This document shows positions 9,031 through 21,730 of a DNA stretch of 64,000 bases, one piece after another. The stretch is taken from assembly GCA_015350385.1 (NCBI GenBank), contig WNKI01000001.1, forward strand, positions 5,907,603-5,971,602, written 5' to 3'. Positions within the stretch are counted from its first letter, which is position 1. Each line of letters opens with the position of its first letter. The translations under genes and the position numbers were made by a program. The stretch is from Aculops lycopersici. Its lineage: Eukaryota; Arthropoda; Arachnida; Trombidiformes; Eriophyidae. The notes beneath the pieces were generated by a model. The model did no database searches. It saw only the letters and a list, made by a program, of their open reading frames with translations, and was not told the DNA's origin.

Positions 9031-12000
9031 TGTTTTTTGTACCTATTGCACTTCCGGTTCTCTTCGAGTTCTTACAATGACATTGCAAATAGACTCCAAT
9101 CATTGATTTTAGTAGCTTCTTTTTCGGGTTCGCTATTCGTTAATGGGCCTTATGCTTACTGTTGACCCCTCTGAGGAACTTGCTCATTTGTGTGAGGTTA
9201 GCGTTTCTCCTCGTCGCATTCGAGCCACTTGTTTCTGTAGTTGATATTTTCGTTGTTCTTCTTGCTATAATGGCAACGAGCAGAAGAAAAAACTAGCTAC
9301 CTGTTTAAATGTTGACTCAAGATTTTCTATCGTCCCTCATCTCCCTCTGCTACTATTGCAACTATTCATTTGCGTTATTGCCTCCTCATTACTCGACTCC
9401 CTAATCCCATTTGGCGCTACTCACCTTCTTCCCAAATGCATAAAAGAGCAACTGAAGAAAAAGATACCAATCTAACGCCTCGTCAACCTTGTCACCGTCG
9501 CAATCGCTAGTTATCGTCGTCGTAGTCAGCCTCTTCGTTTATGTCGTTGTCTTTATTTCATTCAGCAAACAAATCAAGCGGCGAGAGGCGCACAGTTTAC
9601 ACTGCAAACCATTTAATTTGCCTAATGACTCTGAGAGCACGGTAAGTAAACTCAATATGCCCAGCAATGATGATGCTACAACTACACCAAAGACACTTGA
9701 TAGCGGCTCGCAACTACTTTCAGTGACGACACTCACACACCTTCACAGGTAGCGCATGGCATTAAAAACTTGACAGCTTACCTGGGATAGGGATTGAGTT
9801 ATCTTTGAGAGTTGTTAGCTTGCGAATATACTTTACTTTATCAACTGCTTGATCGCAACTCGCCTCTCGTCCTATGTGTCTTTCTCTCGTTCTCTTCCTT
9901 TCTTTCTCTCTCTCTCTCTTTCTCAAGTTTGCGCGCAAACTAATGATGATAGCTCGCGGCGATAATTTTCGTTGCTACTGCCTCTTCTCTAGAGCGGAGC
10001 AGGTAAATCAGGTATTAATATTACTATTTCTGCCACTTTTCGCCTGCTACAATCAGGTCGATGAGTTGCCACAGAAGAAACGAGGAGTCCGCTGGCGGCG
10101 TCTTCGCAATCAGCAGTGGTTTAGTTGCTTGTTGATTTGCTGGCCTCGCACTTGATAAGTGCAGGATGCGGCCTGCGAACAGGTACTTGTTCGGAGCTTG
10201 CCGATTTTATCTGCGCGCGCAAACTCCACGCTGACTATAGTCTAGCTTGTTGTGTCTTCGTTGTAGAAGGGGGAGGCAGTAAATTGTTAAGCTGCCGACT
10301 CCGTGAGTCTTCGTTATTCCAATTGAAGAAACGCAGATGGGCGACTGTGCGCAGGTACAGCTGCTTGTGGCCAATATAGAGCTTGATGGTCCGGCGTCTT
10401 GGCTGCACTTTTTCTGAACTAAACTCGACTTGCAAGTTTCAATCTCAAGCTAACAACGGAGCGCAGTTGAGTCGAGTAACTAGCGAGCCGGTCGAAGGTC
10501 TGACATTATCGCCGTCGTTATTATTATTATTATCATCATCATCATTGTTGTTGTCGTCGTCGTCATTTTCATTCTTGTTGTCATCGCTGCTCATTCCATG
10601 ACTCGACTGACTCCCTCGAACTCCTCCAAGTTCGAACGAGCCTCGGCCAACCACTCGGGCCACCATCCGGACAAGTGAAGCAGGTAATTTAATAGAGGAG
10701 TGCAGTTCATTCAGGTTGCTGTCTCGTGTAGGTAGAGACTTGTACTTGGCCCTCACAGTCGAATTTCGAACTTTGAGGTTCGAACTCGACCAGCAAGCGA
10801 CAGGGAAGTCCTCTCTCTCTCTCTCTCGCTCCTCTGCAGTAGACTATGGTAGTGTCGTAATTTTAGTTAGAGGAGGGCTAGTAGCGAGAGAGATACATCA
10901 ACTTTGCTGCTACTGCTGCCGCTGTTGTCCTGGGGTGGCCGTCGTTCAATTTCATTCACGAGTCGGCAAGTGCAATGGACACTGCTTATTGGAGACCAAC
11001 TCCAGCAGAAAGCACACTGCTCGCTGGCGAGCAGCACACAACCACTCAGCGCTCTAACAGGTGACTCGGATGCTCACTCACCTGAGCGCACAGGTGAGCT
11101 GCCGCTGCTGTTGCTGTTTTTGTTGTCGCACTGGCAGTTAATACTCCGGTGGTAGCCTCAGTGTCGCCAAGTGGTGGAAGAAGTCCGAGTGTCTCTCTTT
11201 CTTAGAGTGCGAGGCGTGGGAAAATCATTCCGTGATAGCCGATAGTAGGAGTGAGCAACGCTGTTAGTTGTTTACTATGAGCTAGCACCAGAGCTAAGAG
11301 TACTGGTAGTTGCTGTATTGCGCTGGTGCTGCTGTCGCCATTGCTGTTGCTATTGCGTCAAATGCCATTGCACTTGGTGCATCGGTATCAAACAGGAGAG
11401 TCTCTCCATCTCTCTGCGTTTAAACTACTGAACTTGAGTGGCTATACTGAGTTAAACTCAATTCGTCATTCTTAGTCGGCGGCCTCATTGGCTGCCTTGC
11501 TCACCTCGTTCGAGTTGATGATTCCAACGGCGGCCAGCTGAACACTGAGTTAGTTAGCTGGACTCTTTAATATGATTGCCGCCCGAGTTACCTGAGCTGC
11601 CCCCGAACTCAAGCGGCTCGCCGTTCGAAATATCAACGGGTCAAAGGCGTCCTTGTAGTGAATGGACTTTAACTTGGTTTGGACATGAACACAACAACTC
11701 TACTCGACTCGACTCAACTCAACTAGAGTAAGCTTACCGCATCAGACAGGCAAGTGGCTAACAATATAAACTCGTCTGGTTCAGTGGCTAGAAAAGTTTG
11801 CCAAGCTACAAGCTGGAGATGTACAACAAATTATCGTTCTCGTTGTTGCTGGCGTCATGGTCGCGACGCCACTAAGCATTAGTTATCGTCGCCATCGTTG
11901 TTGTCATCGTCGACGTCGTAAATGTAGTAAATTTTGCGAGAGATGAACTGAATCAGAGTGTGCCGCTAGCTTTCTAGAGCAGGTGTTTGCACACTAGCTA

Positions 12001-13112
12001 TTCAACTATAGGACGGAATCTTAAGACCAGCATGCTGCCTCAAGTTTAGCAATCACTTGTCGACGTTTGCCAAGCTGGCGCCTATATGATTGGCCAGCTG
12101 ATTAAACAGCCGGTTTGCCGCTACTTGTACCTGTGCAAAGCTCTCAAGATGATAAAAGATTTCGCGCTTTTATCCTAACCTTTCATTGTCTGCTTTAGAT
12201 TGTGGCGGAATCATAGTTAAATGCAAAGGGCCAACTCCCGGCTTAACTATCAGCTGAAGGGCAGATATTTTGTGCATTCTTTCTTTCGATTGCAGCTTCA
12301 GCTTGGCAGAAGCTAGCAGAAACTCACACACACACACAAACACATGACTCGAACCTTTGATCGGCTGGCACCCAATCCAGATAAACGGCGATCCAATTTA
12401 TCGCTCCAGCGCCTCAGTCAAGCGAATGATATGTAAAGGTAAATGAGAAAAAAGTGACAAAAAACCACCTGTATTTAATGATCCGGTGAATTCAGATTGA
12501 TAGATAACAGTAATCGAAGGAGACACTTGGCACAAGCAAATCGAGTACAGATTGGTCTTGTTGCCCGCGACGCATTCATAAAGCTGCGTTGCTTGCGTCA
12601 ACAGGTGGCCCGTTTCACGCTTACGCTACGACCACCACCAATTTATAGACTCCCCTTCGCGCTCTCGTTCAACTTGAACTTTTTCATTCAACGACCCATC
12701 TAACATAAACTCAAATTGGCAATTGACTCACGGAAATCCTGTCATCGACACTCAGATTAGTTAGATATTCGAAGGTTCACAGTCTGGCTGACCGGAGAGC
12801 ATTCGACGGGATGGTGTCAGCCGGATGAAGATAATTTAGATTCTTTTTGCCTCTACTCTCTTCCCACAATCTTGTAATTATTTCTCTCTTTCATGAATCC
12901 AAGAGAAGTTTCAAAAGCCATCGTCGTGTCCTTGCGATGATACCACTTGTTGTAGTTGTGATCCGGAGGCAAAGAAAACTGTTGCAGGCGTGTGGTTAGC
13001 GATGATGAAAAGATACAGACAACCACTTCTTTCTCCTCTTTATTCGAATGGTAGAGCTATTGTTGAGGGAGGCAAATTATAATTCAATTTGTTTATGCAA
13101 AATCGACGGTGA

Positions 13113-13207
<95 letters not shown>

Positions 13208-13208
13208 T
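13113..13208. repeat. Hexanucleotide microsatellite (TTGCTG)n
   Basis: About 16 near-perfect tandem copies of TTGCTG span 96 bp. The open frames on the minus strand here (alternating Asn-Ser or Ala-Thr) are translations of this repeat and not genes. Confidence 0.95.
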
Positions 13209-15807
13209 TATGATGTGACTGTTCAATTGGCACGCAATATGTACGATTACGATACAATGAGCAATTGAACTTAGCGTCAATGATACATCCGCATACTCGG
13301 CTTTTGAGGTGGTTGCTCGCTGGCGGTGGTCTTGCACTAGTAAGATCCAACATAGCATTCAATAGCTTGTGCTCATTTGCATCGCATCCCTGATCTTAGG
13401 AACCCTTTTCGATGCCGACAGTAACAGAAAGAGATTGCGCGCAAAACAATGATCTCTTGCAGATTGCAAAGATTCCCCTCTCAGTTTTCATCCGAACCAT
13501 CGATTTTCGTTTGTGCTTCCTTGCCAAGATCAAACACGCAATCTGTGCTACGACAGAAATTTATTAGACCACACGCACTCTTGTAATTCGAGTCATAAAA
13601 TAGAAGTGGAGCGATGAAAAATGATTGAATTTGTCACTGGCTTTCTCTCTTTCCGAAAAAAGCGCGCTCTTTGAGCTTCATTCTATAGAGACTTGTTGAT
13701 CGGTGATTGCGCAATTGACCATCCGACAACAACATCCAGCCCTCGATTCTCGTCGTTGCGTGTGGTGTTTCGCCGACTAAATCAACGAAGCGAATCAAAG
13801 GCACTGCTGGTAGACTAACATCTTGTCTGATGAAACATCCACAACCACTCATTTGATTGACTCTCTCCTCTGCGAGTGATGCTGGCGGTGCCAGCAGCAA
13901 TTGCGTAATACAATTCCGTGGTAACCCGATTCCAAGTCCACTGGCTCGTGCTCAGCGAGGGATGACCAACACCATTGCTGACATCAAATCCCCGCCACTA
14001 CATAGACCAACTACCTGTCATCATGATCATCCGGCTACCTCCTCACAACTACTTGTTGTCGATGCTCTTTCATCTAGCCGCTATCTCGCTGTCGCCGTCG
14101 TCGTCGCGGATTTGTGGTCGCTACCGCCTCACGCTCACAAACTCGCGCCACCCATAGAGAGGCGGATTTGACACCTCATGTTTTGGGGCTACAACTCCAT
14201 AGGTGGGCTTGGTATTTGGCTACAATGTCAATTCAATGAATCCAGCTAAATATCAGGTTTTGATTCTAGATCTAGTCATTAGATTATAGCCTGAATTTCT
14301 GAGCTGATTAATCAATCAGCAGGCTCAGTGTTTCCGTTAGCATGTCCACAGATTGGATCCCCAGGTCCAGCCTTTAGACTCAATTGCTAATTGAGTTTAT
14401 ACACTCGAATGAATCCGCCTGAGTTGATGCAATGCTCAAGCTTATGATTATGTGGTAATGGCGCAACAATACAACAACAACAAAAACAGCAGCAACTAAA
14501 TGCAGAAAGTAGCAACTAAGCTGCCTGAATGTCCACACTTATTGGACAGTTCATTATACGGAGACGGTGGCAGTTACGGCAGCGGCGGTAATAGGGAGGA
14601 GTGATGAGAAAAATAAATTATAACAAATCTCACGGATCCAGGTAGTTAATTTGTGCTCCCTTGAGCAACTCGACTACCTGTCCAAAGTTCGCTCCGTCCG
14701 TCCGTCCGTCCGGCCAAACTGCATCCAGTTCAGCGCCTTGTCCAGCCGCTTCTGACCGAACAACAGGCCGACGGGCCGAATGACTGCGTCAGCTCGCTAC
14801 TTTAAAGAGCAACCTGTTGCGTCGTTCGATGTCGCGCAGCTCGCAACAGTCCACTCGAGAGCGTATCTGTTGCACTCGGTGACGGTAGTGGCGGCGCTCC
14901 ACTGCTCATTTAAAGCTCCGAGACATTGGCGCCAGCGGCAACCTTTTTTAGTGTCGATCGCTTGTTGCTGTAGTCCTCGTTGCCGTCGTTCCTGTTGTTT
15001 GCGTCGGTAAGTTCGACTCCTGACCGAACAACTACATACTGCTCGTTACGGACAAGGCCCTACCATGTGTCTTGCCAGCTAGATGTCATTACTTTTAGTT
15101 GAGAATCTCAGGTGAACAGATGATCCAAGTTGTTTGATTCCCGTTCGACGTAATCTAGTGCGCTTCGAGAAATCGCAACAAACATCTAGTTGGCTAGGCA
15201 AACTCTATTACTATTAGGGCTAGGCGCAATTCCAGTTACGCCTCGAGTCATGGTGAGACCTCTATCAAAACATTAATTGCAAAGACATTATGATTTAGTG
15301 GTTGGCCTGGCCAGTCAGTTTGTTTGGATAAATGCTACTTTAGTTTGTCGACATCTTGCCCCCCCCTCCAATGGAATGCCGTCTGCTTGTGTCCAAAGGT
15401 CTGAGGATAAATTTGATGCGATGATAAACCTGCCGTCAAGCAGGGCCATTAATTTCAACGCTTGCAAGACATCCCGATAAGATGCAAGGATCTTATAGGT
15501 CTAACAGGTGCACCATGATAGTTTCTGACTACCTGTGGCTTATAAACCATCACCAAATTATGACCTCATTCCTCCCTTATGAATTATCGCTTAGTTTGGA
15601 ATCAAAATCTTGGCGGTTCACTTCCGGTACAATCAAATGGAATAATTTGATCGTCAAAGTCTCAGGAAGTCTCATTCACTTAACGAGTTCTCGACAAGTA
15701 TTCGAAATGTAGTCGATTGTCGGCTCAATATGTTGATAAATACAAACAATAGTCTGATATGTTCCCATCGGGCTGAATCATGTAAGAGGAGATATTTTTG
15801 GCTCTAG

Positions 15808-15815
15808 TGACGTCA
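15808..15815. promoter_or_regulatory. Consensus CRE palindrome TGACGTCA
   Basis: A perfect 8-bp cAMP-response-element/CREB-type palindrome lies about 120 bp upstream of the secreted orphan's ATG. A palindromic 8-mer is expected about once per 65 kb by chance, so its position is the only argument for function. Confidence 0.25.
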
Positions 15816-15937
15816 AGCGTTGCAAAAAATTGAAATGACCTGTTTGGGCAGAACTTTTTCGTCATCCAATCTTTTATCTGGTCTAGTTTTATAAAAAAAA
15901 CTGAATTTTAAGAAGTAGATCAATCAAATCTCGAAAA

Positions 15938-16657
15938 ATGGTGAATACTTGGAACTATTTCGTGTCATCTGCTACCTTGTTGGTCTTGGTCGCGCAGAGT
16001 GCCAGTGGTGCAGAATCTAATGTGACACCTGCAACTGAAAAGGATCAGAAGTCTCTAGAGTCGAGGTACAAGAGGGAACTTCTTGCTTCTCAAGAGTTCG
16101 TCGGACCAAATGTTGTTCATCTCGTGGAAAATTTAGGATTAGAATTGAAACAAGCTTGTTCCGGTATATCATATCTCGACTTTGCCCGATCACTTTATAA
16201 CTTGGATTCGTCACAATACAGATGCTCTCTTGAAGCATTGAGAAAAGGGGGCTACACATTGTTGAATACAATCAAATATGTTGATCCAGAGTATGGAAAT
16301 TCTATTGAATTGAAAGCAAATTTTTACAACAAGATTCGTAGACACACATTCAACGACAAAAACCAAAAATATATCGAAGTATTGATGAAACAGGTAGAAA
16401 TTGCATGCACCAAATACATGGCAGTCTTCTCTCTGATATTTGCAAAGGCTGACAAGGAATTGAGTCTTGAAAATCCAATAATGCATTCTGATTGGTTCAG
16501 CGAGCCGCTTCTTGGTTTGATGTCTTGCCATTTGTTTAATCATGCAAAAATCTCAAAAACCACCATCAAGGATTTAGGAAACTTTGCAAGGGCTCTGTAT
16601 AAGAAATCGATGGAGGAGATTGAATTGAGTCAACAGGAAAAGATTAAAGATCAATGA
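15938..16657 (+). CDS. Secreted orphan protein with signal peptide and dibasic site
   Basis: A single exon of 239 codons with a good start context (aaaATGg). The first 24 residues (WNYFVSSATLLVLVAQSASG) look like a cleavable signal peptide ending near AESN. A furin-type site RYKR follows at about residues 42-46, which suggests a propeptide. The mature region has six or so scattered cysteines (for example QACSGIS, YRCSL, EIACTKY, MSCHLF) and reads as mostly alpha-helical and charged. I recognise no domain family. No transmembrane segment is visible after the signal peptide. It lies tail-to-tail with NDOR1, only about 45 bp apart. Codon use looks ordinary. It could be a lineage-specific secreted or salivary protein; that is a guess. 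Confidence 0.75.
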   Translation: MVNTWNYFVSSATLLVLVAQSASGAESNVTPATEKDQKSLESRYKRELLASQEFVGPNVVHLVENLGLELKQACSGISYLDFARSLYNLDSSQYRCSLEALRKGGYTLLNTIKYVDPEYGNSIELKANFYNKIRRHTFNDKNQKYIEVLMKQVEIACTKYMAVFSLIFAKADKELSLENPIMHSDWFSEPLLGLMSCHLFNHAKISKTTIKDLGNFARALYKKSMEEIELSQQEKIKDQ

Positions 16658-16701
16658 AGTAACTGTCATATGTCTACAACATGATAAGCGTGTCAGTTTA
16701 T

Positions 16702-18513
16702 TTACCAACAGTCATATAATATTCTACCTTGAGCTTCCAGATCAGCTACCCGTTTTTGTCCATCCACCAATTCCTGATCGCTATCTCCATTCTCATCGTC
16801 GACCAGAATCTTGGCAAGCAGAGTCCTTAGCTCCTCTGGAAGTTTGGAGTTGCCTGCTACGTAAAATATTGCATTCTCCTCTACAATCAGTCGCCTAATC
16901 AAGTCTGAGTCTTCGGCTAGTAAGTCTTGAACATATCGCTTCGGTACTTCCCTCGAAAACGCTACCTTCATTCGGATTGAACCTTCACGATGATATTGTT
17001 CTAGTTCTTCTCTAAAGTAGTAATCTGCTATTTTATAACGACATCCAAAGTAAAGATAGGTAGTACACCTATTGTTGGCCTTCAACGATCGAGACTCTAT
17101 GAAGCTTCTGAAAGGAGCGATACCTAAACCTGGTCCCACCAGGATGACTGGTACATTATCGTCTTCGGGTAGTTTAAAATCCGAGCGTTTCACGAAGAAT
17201 CTAAGCCGATTTTCGTCCTTTGCATCGCCATGATGCTTGCCGACGGGTTTGATGGCAGCGAGGTAGTTGGAGCACAATCCTTTTCTTGTTTTCCTCAATC
17301 TCGTTTGATACTTGACTACACCGACTATCAATTGCACTTCCTTTGGGTGAAGACTTGAACAGGAAGCGATGGAGAAAGATCTTGGCTTGATTGGTGGTAC
17401 CAGATCCATCAAATACTCAAACTTAACATTACTAACTGTGTTTGGAAAGTCTAATAATACTTCTAGAATGCTTCGCTTAGGTTGGATACAATATTCATAC
17501 ATCTCTTCCTGGCCCTCTGTCGACGCAAACTCTTTCAGTTTATCTCCTTCAAGTTCGTCCTTACTAAACGGCCATAGGAACTGGAAAAATGATCTTTTAG
17601 GGACAGATTGTATGTCTAGATAATATTTGACTAGATCACGTATTGAAAGACCGTCAGGTACAAAGTCATATAAATAATTGACCATATAGTTTGTATCTCT
17701 TTTTCTCAGAGCAAATCTTTGTTTTGGATCTAATGACAAGGTTTCGATGAACTGATCAACATTATCATCGGAGTTGGCTGGTAATATTGAACATACATCA
17801 CCAGGCTCATAATCTAACGGCTCCTCGGTATTGAAACAGACCAATCTAGTATCTTGGAAGTGAGATTTCGATGTAACTCGATCATTCGCCGTGCATATTG
17901 CTGTTTTGAGATTGTATCGTTCTGCAAAATCTTTTTTGAAAACGTGTCCGATTGAATCGGTACTATCATTACTGAGCATTATAACTTCATAGGAACTCGG
18001 TGGCAAGGATGTCTTTCTTCCATCTAGAATTAGAGCAGAGGTTTTAAATATATCACCAAGCTTGAGCCATAACTCATCCAATTTTGGGTAAATAATTCCA
18101 TCACAGCCCAGGGGATGTTGTTCATCGCCTGCCACTAGTTCTTGTATCGGATTGGCCCCGCAATTCTGGAGTCGCTTAAATAAGATCTTGGAGACATAGT
18201 TGAATTTGGCATAAGATGAGTCTCCTAGTCCATATACTGTATAGTTCAAATTTGACAAACAATCTTTTGGCAGATCTCGGCGTCTCATAAAATTGTAAAA
18301 ATTCTTCATATTCTCGGGCTCTTGGCCATGACCGGTAGTTGAGCAAACAAACAATAGAAACCTTTGTTTCGGTAGATCCTTGAGGACAAAATCATCGGCA
18401 GCCTCAACTAATACTTGGTAGCCAAGAGATTTCGCCTGCTGACCAATGCGCTTGGCCATATCCTCAGCATTTCCAGTTTGGCTTCCATAAAGGATTGTGA
18501 TGCTCATGATCAT
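16702..18513 (-). CDS. NDOR1: NADPH-dependent diflavin oxidoreductase 1 (Tah18 homologue)
   Basis: A single exon of 603 codons, against about 597 in human. The N-terminal flavodoxin-like FMN domain carries the phosphate-binding loop YGSQTGNAED and the VYGLGDSSYAKFN block. The middle holds the FAD-binding module with RSFSIAS and GLCSNYLA. The C-terminal NADPH-binding part has GPGLGIAPFRSFIESR, YFGCRYKIADYYF and FYVAGNSK. NDOR1 passes electrons from NADPH to CIAPIN1/Dre2 for cytosolic iron-sulfur cluster assembly and also serves diferric-tyrosyl formation in ribonucleotide reductase. The absence of a membrane anchor and the short linker separate it from cytochrome P450 reductase and nitric-oxide synthase. 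The third codon (Met at 18507) may be the real start. On the minus strand the stop and poly(A) signal overlap as TAAATAAA. Confidence 0.95.
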   Translation of the reverse strand: MIMSITILYGSQTGNAEDMAKRIGQQAKSLGYQVLVEAADDFVLKDLPKQRFLLFVCSTTGHGQEPENMKNFYNFMRRRDLPKDCLSNLNYTVYGLGDSSYAKFNYVSKILFKRLQNCGANPIQELVAGDEQHPLGCDGIIYPKLDELWLKLGDIFKTSALILDGRKTSLPPSSYEVIMLSNDSTDSIGHVFKKDFAERYNLKTAICTANDRVTSKSHFQDTRLVCFNTEEPLDYEPGDVCSILPANSDDNVDQFIETLSLDPKQRFALRKRDTNYMVNYLYDFVPDGLSIRDLVKYYLDIQSVPKRSFFQFLWPFSKDELEGDKLKEFASTEGQEEMYEYCIQPKRSILEVLLDFPNTVSNVKFEYLMDLVPPIKPRSFSIASCSSLHPKEVQLIVGVVKYQTRLRKTRKGLCSNYLAAIKPVGKHHGDAKDENRLRFFVKRSDFKLPEDDNVPVILVGPGLGIAPFRSFIESRSLKANNRCTTYLYFGCRYKIADYYFREELEQYHREGSIRMKVAFSREVPKRYVQDLLAEDSDLIRRLIVEENAIFYVAGNSKLPEELRTLLAKILVDDENGDSDQELVDGQKRVADLEAQGRILYDCW

Positions 18514-21500
18514 TCAATTGTAGCATTAGAAGAGTGAACAGTGATCATTATCCACCTTAAAGTCTAAATAATATCGTATAAGATACACGATAATAATATA
18601 GTGATAATTGATGCTAAAAATTTGAAGGGTTTGTTTTGGTTTGTTTCGCTCGCGCATCAAGATATCGAGGCCCACGTTGGCTCCTATTTGCTCTTGCGCA
18701 GTATGAGTTGCAAATCCTTAAGTCTCATTGAAAAGCGCTCGCTAGCTCGATTGTTTTGCAATCTTGCACCGATTTCCCATCTCAGATTTGTGAATCGATC
18801 GACCGACGTATGCAATCAACAATCGGAAATCCAGACCCTAGGAGCCTTTTTGCACTGATCGTCAAATACTATGATAATAAATCACGCCGGCAAATGGAAT
18901 CAAATCGATCATCTCAAGCGGCTGTCATGCGAGAGGTGAAAATTAGTATGACTACCTACTTTTAGATTGAGTCTCGGAGCTAGACAAGACTTTTGCACTA
19001 AATGAAATACAAAATGAATCAATAGGTATAACAGGTGTAAGTTGGTAAGCTGGTTTTTATGGACCAGGAAAGTAAAGTTTCACTCTGTTGCTTGCACGTG
19101 TCGAGCGCACGGTAAAATTAGCAGAACTTTGCAGGCGCAAAATGTATTGCTTATCACATTGGCATGTTTTTTGTGCTTTACACTGTAGGTGTTGCTCACT
19201 TGTGAGCTCATAAGCAAGATCTCATGGCTGGCCTCAATCTCGTATCATGAAGCTACATTAGTTGTCGTCACATATATCCCACCACCTCCACCTTACTCAT
19301 AATCAAATAGTCTGCGAAGCTAACTGTCTGAGCAGGCTAACTATTCAAGCAGGTAGTTGCAGGTATAAGAGAAAAATGCCGCCTACACGCTGCAGTTTTT
19401 TTTCGGTAGTATCATGCGAGAGGAAGAGATTCTCTCGCCACAGCCACTATTTTCAGTACACCTGCTCAGTAAAGCTAGAGTTGAGGTGAGTAATCAAAAG
19501 TGGAGTAGTAGGTGGCGCGGCAACTTAGTAAAAGCGATGACGACAACGACAACAACTAGTTATCAGCTTCTCTCCTCGCTGAATATTTATCAGATTATGA
19601 CTAGAAACCTCGTAGACTCACTTGAACGTCACCGTTTGCTGCAGATTGGAAGAAGAAACAGAGGTAGCAGTGCTACTGCTAGGCAGCTCATCTAGATAAT
19701 GGAATGGATTTACCTAGACTCAAGATCATAGTCATCCAAATCATGAGCATCGCATCGCATCCCCTCAGTCTAACAGCATCACCTGTATCATCACCACTAC
19801 CATTGCTACCTTCACCACCACCGTCATCGTCCTACTGATCGCAGTAGACGTCCTCGTTCTGATTGGATTTAATTATTTCAGCGCCATTGGCTCTTTGGGA
19901 TGGAGAAATGAAATCAACAAGTGCCCGAGGAGCTCGGTGGTTTGTCGGTCTTGTTTGAACTAAGCTCAAAAAAGTGCAGCGACAAGTGGCACACAAGCTT
20001 AAATTTGAACGAGAAACCAGCAACTAATAAACGACAAACAAGCAATCGTAGTAGAGTAGAGTAAGTAAGCTTACCAACTCATGGACTTTTATTAGCTTCC
20101 ACTTTGGTTATTTGAGAGCTCGAGCTTTTGGCTAAACTTTTTTGCATTCCGATTTCCTGACAAGTCCAGTTTCGTTGGCAGGCAATTGAGTTAAGCGAAT
20201 GGTTGCCTCCAACAGCCTTACTACTTTTGTGCAGTAATTTTGCTCTCAAATAGCTGAAAAGAAAATCACTTTGCCTACTAACTGCCACCACCTCTTTTAT
20301 CTGAGAATTCCCTAGACTAAAGTGATGGAGACGAAACGAAACAAGACAAGCAACGCGCGAACGATTTGCGGCGAGGTAATTTGCGGAAAGGTGTGTTAAA
20401 GTTGAGTTGTTGTTCCGACATATTGCAAATACATTAAGTGACAGTGGTAGGCCCAGAGTTAATTGTGGCCAGAGTGCCATTAGCACCAAGACGGTCTTGG
20501 CAAGACCGAGCAGCAACAAGTAGCGTGCATGCGTGTGGCGCGGGGTTATCCATCTGAGTGATACTCTAATCAATAACTCCCTGATCAGTCATAATGATAT
20601 CTAGGCAAGTAGTTGCGACAAAAGTTGAATCTAATTTCTCGAAAATTCATTTTCCAGCTGATTCGTCATAATGCCTCCTCCTTTTCTCTCAACAACATTA
20701 TTTCTCTTGTTACCGGCGATGCGTTGCCTCGAATCTGCACCCCGACTTGGCCTCGAAAATTTTGGTTGCACTTTGAGTAGAGCTTGAATAACTACCACCA
20801 AACTGTGCTCCTTTCTTACTGTGCTATCTTTTCATCAACTCATTTCATATCATAGTTTTGCAGTAGCATTGAGAGAGAATCGGGGCGAGATTTTTCCTGG
20901 GTGCTTCCTATGTCGTGGTACCTGTAGATTGTGCCATCGCCTCTGTCGTTGATTTAATGCGATGCGGGAAGCGAGCGAGAACCATGTTGATTACAAGTTA
21001 ACGAGTAAGCATTAGAGGTGGCAAGCGAGCAGACGAGCGAGTAGATCCAGTTAGACTTCGTCAACGGTCTTGGCATGGCCACCTGTTTGCTCGCTGCTCA
21101 TGACTGTTGGGATCTGTATTAGAAATTAGCAGTAGCAGAGTTTGATGACGAAGACAACTACCGTTGCTCCCTTTACAACTACGATGACGATGAGCAAGTT
21201 GAACTTGAAATTGCACAGCAGGCAGGTTAGTCGTGCGAGTCGACAAGCTTCCTCGGCAAAGTTACCCCCTCTTTCCATCTCTCTCTCTCTCTCTCTTTCG
21301 TGGTTCCTCTCCTGAATCAAAACTAACCGCAGGCTAGAAAACAACACATAGAAAGACAACACTAGAGAGACCGCAAACTTTTCAGCTGCCGCCGTTTCGG
21401 TGAGGTCTTGCAGGAAAGAAACAGAGAGACAACAAGTTTCATACGGCGCAACTTGTGCACTAACTACTAACGGTATTTATGTGGATGCAAAAGACAAAGC

Positions 21501-21677
21501 CATCTGATCGGGGGAGGGAGGAAAAGGCAGCAGGGGTTGACTCAAATTTTGAGCTACCTAGCTAACTGAAAATCTAAAGCCAAGTGAAACAGAGGCAATG
21601 GGCGAGTTAGAAAGGCATAAGGCTAGATACACTAAGCTTTATCTGGAACATAATAGATAGCCGGCAAAAGACGAGAG

Positions 21678-21730
<53 letters not shown>

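Larger units (their letters stand above)
9031..15937. other. 6.9-kb non-coding region upstream of Su(H)
   Basis: No open frame here has a recognisable domain, and those present are short or low-complexity. The stretch holds pyrimidine-rich and GTT/GCT-rich tracts, a hexamer microsatellite near 13.1-13.2 kb, and a CCGT tetranucleotide run near 14.70 kb. Two matches to the CSL site YGTGGGAA lie at 11215-11222 (plus strand) and 12861-12868 (minus strand). It probably carries 5' UTR or promoter and enhancer sequence for Su(H) on one side and the secreted orphan on the other. I cannot point to a transcription start. Confidence 0.5.

Noticed and set aside
13077..13362. Alternating Asn-Ser and Ala-Thr frames (minus)
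   Set aside because: They are translations of the TTGCTG microsatellite.
20079..20573. 164-codon frame (minus)
   Set aside because: It has no domain, signal or compositional support, and lies in a long region where random open frames of this size are expected.
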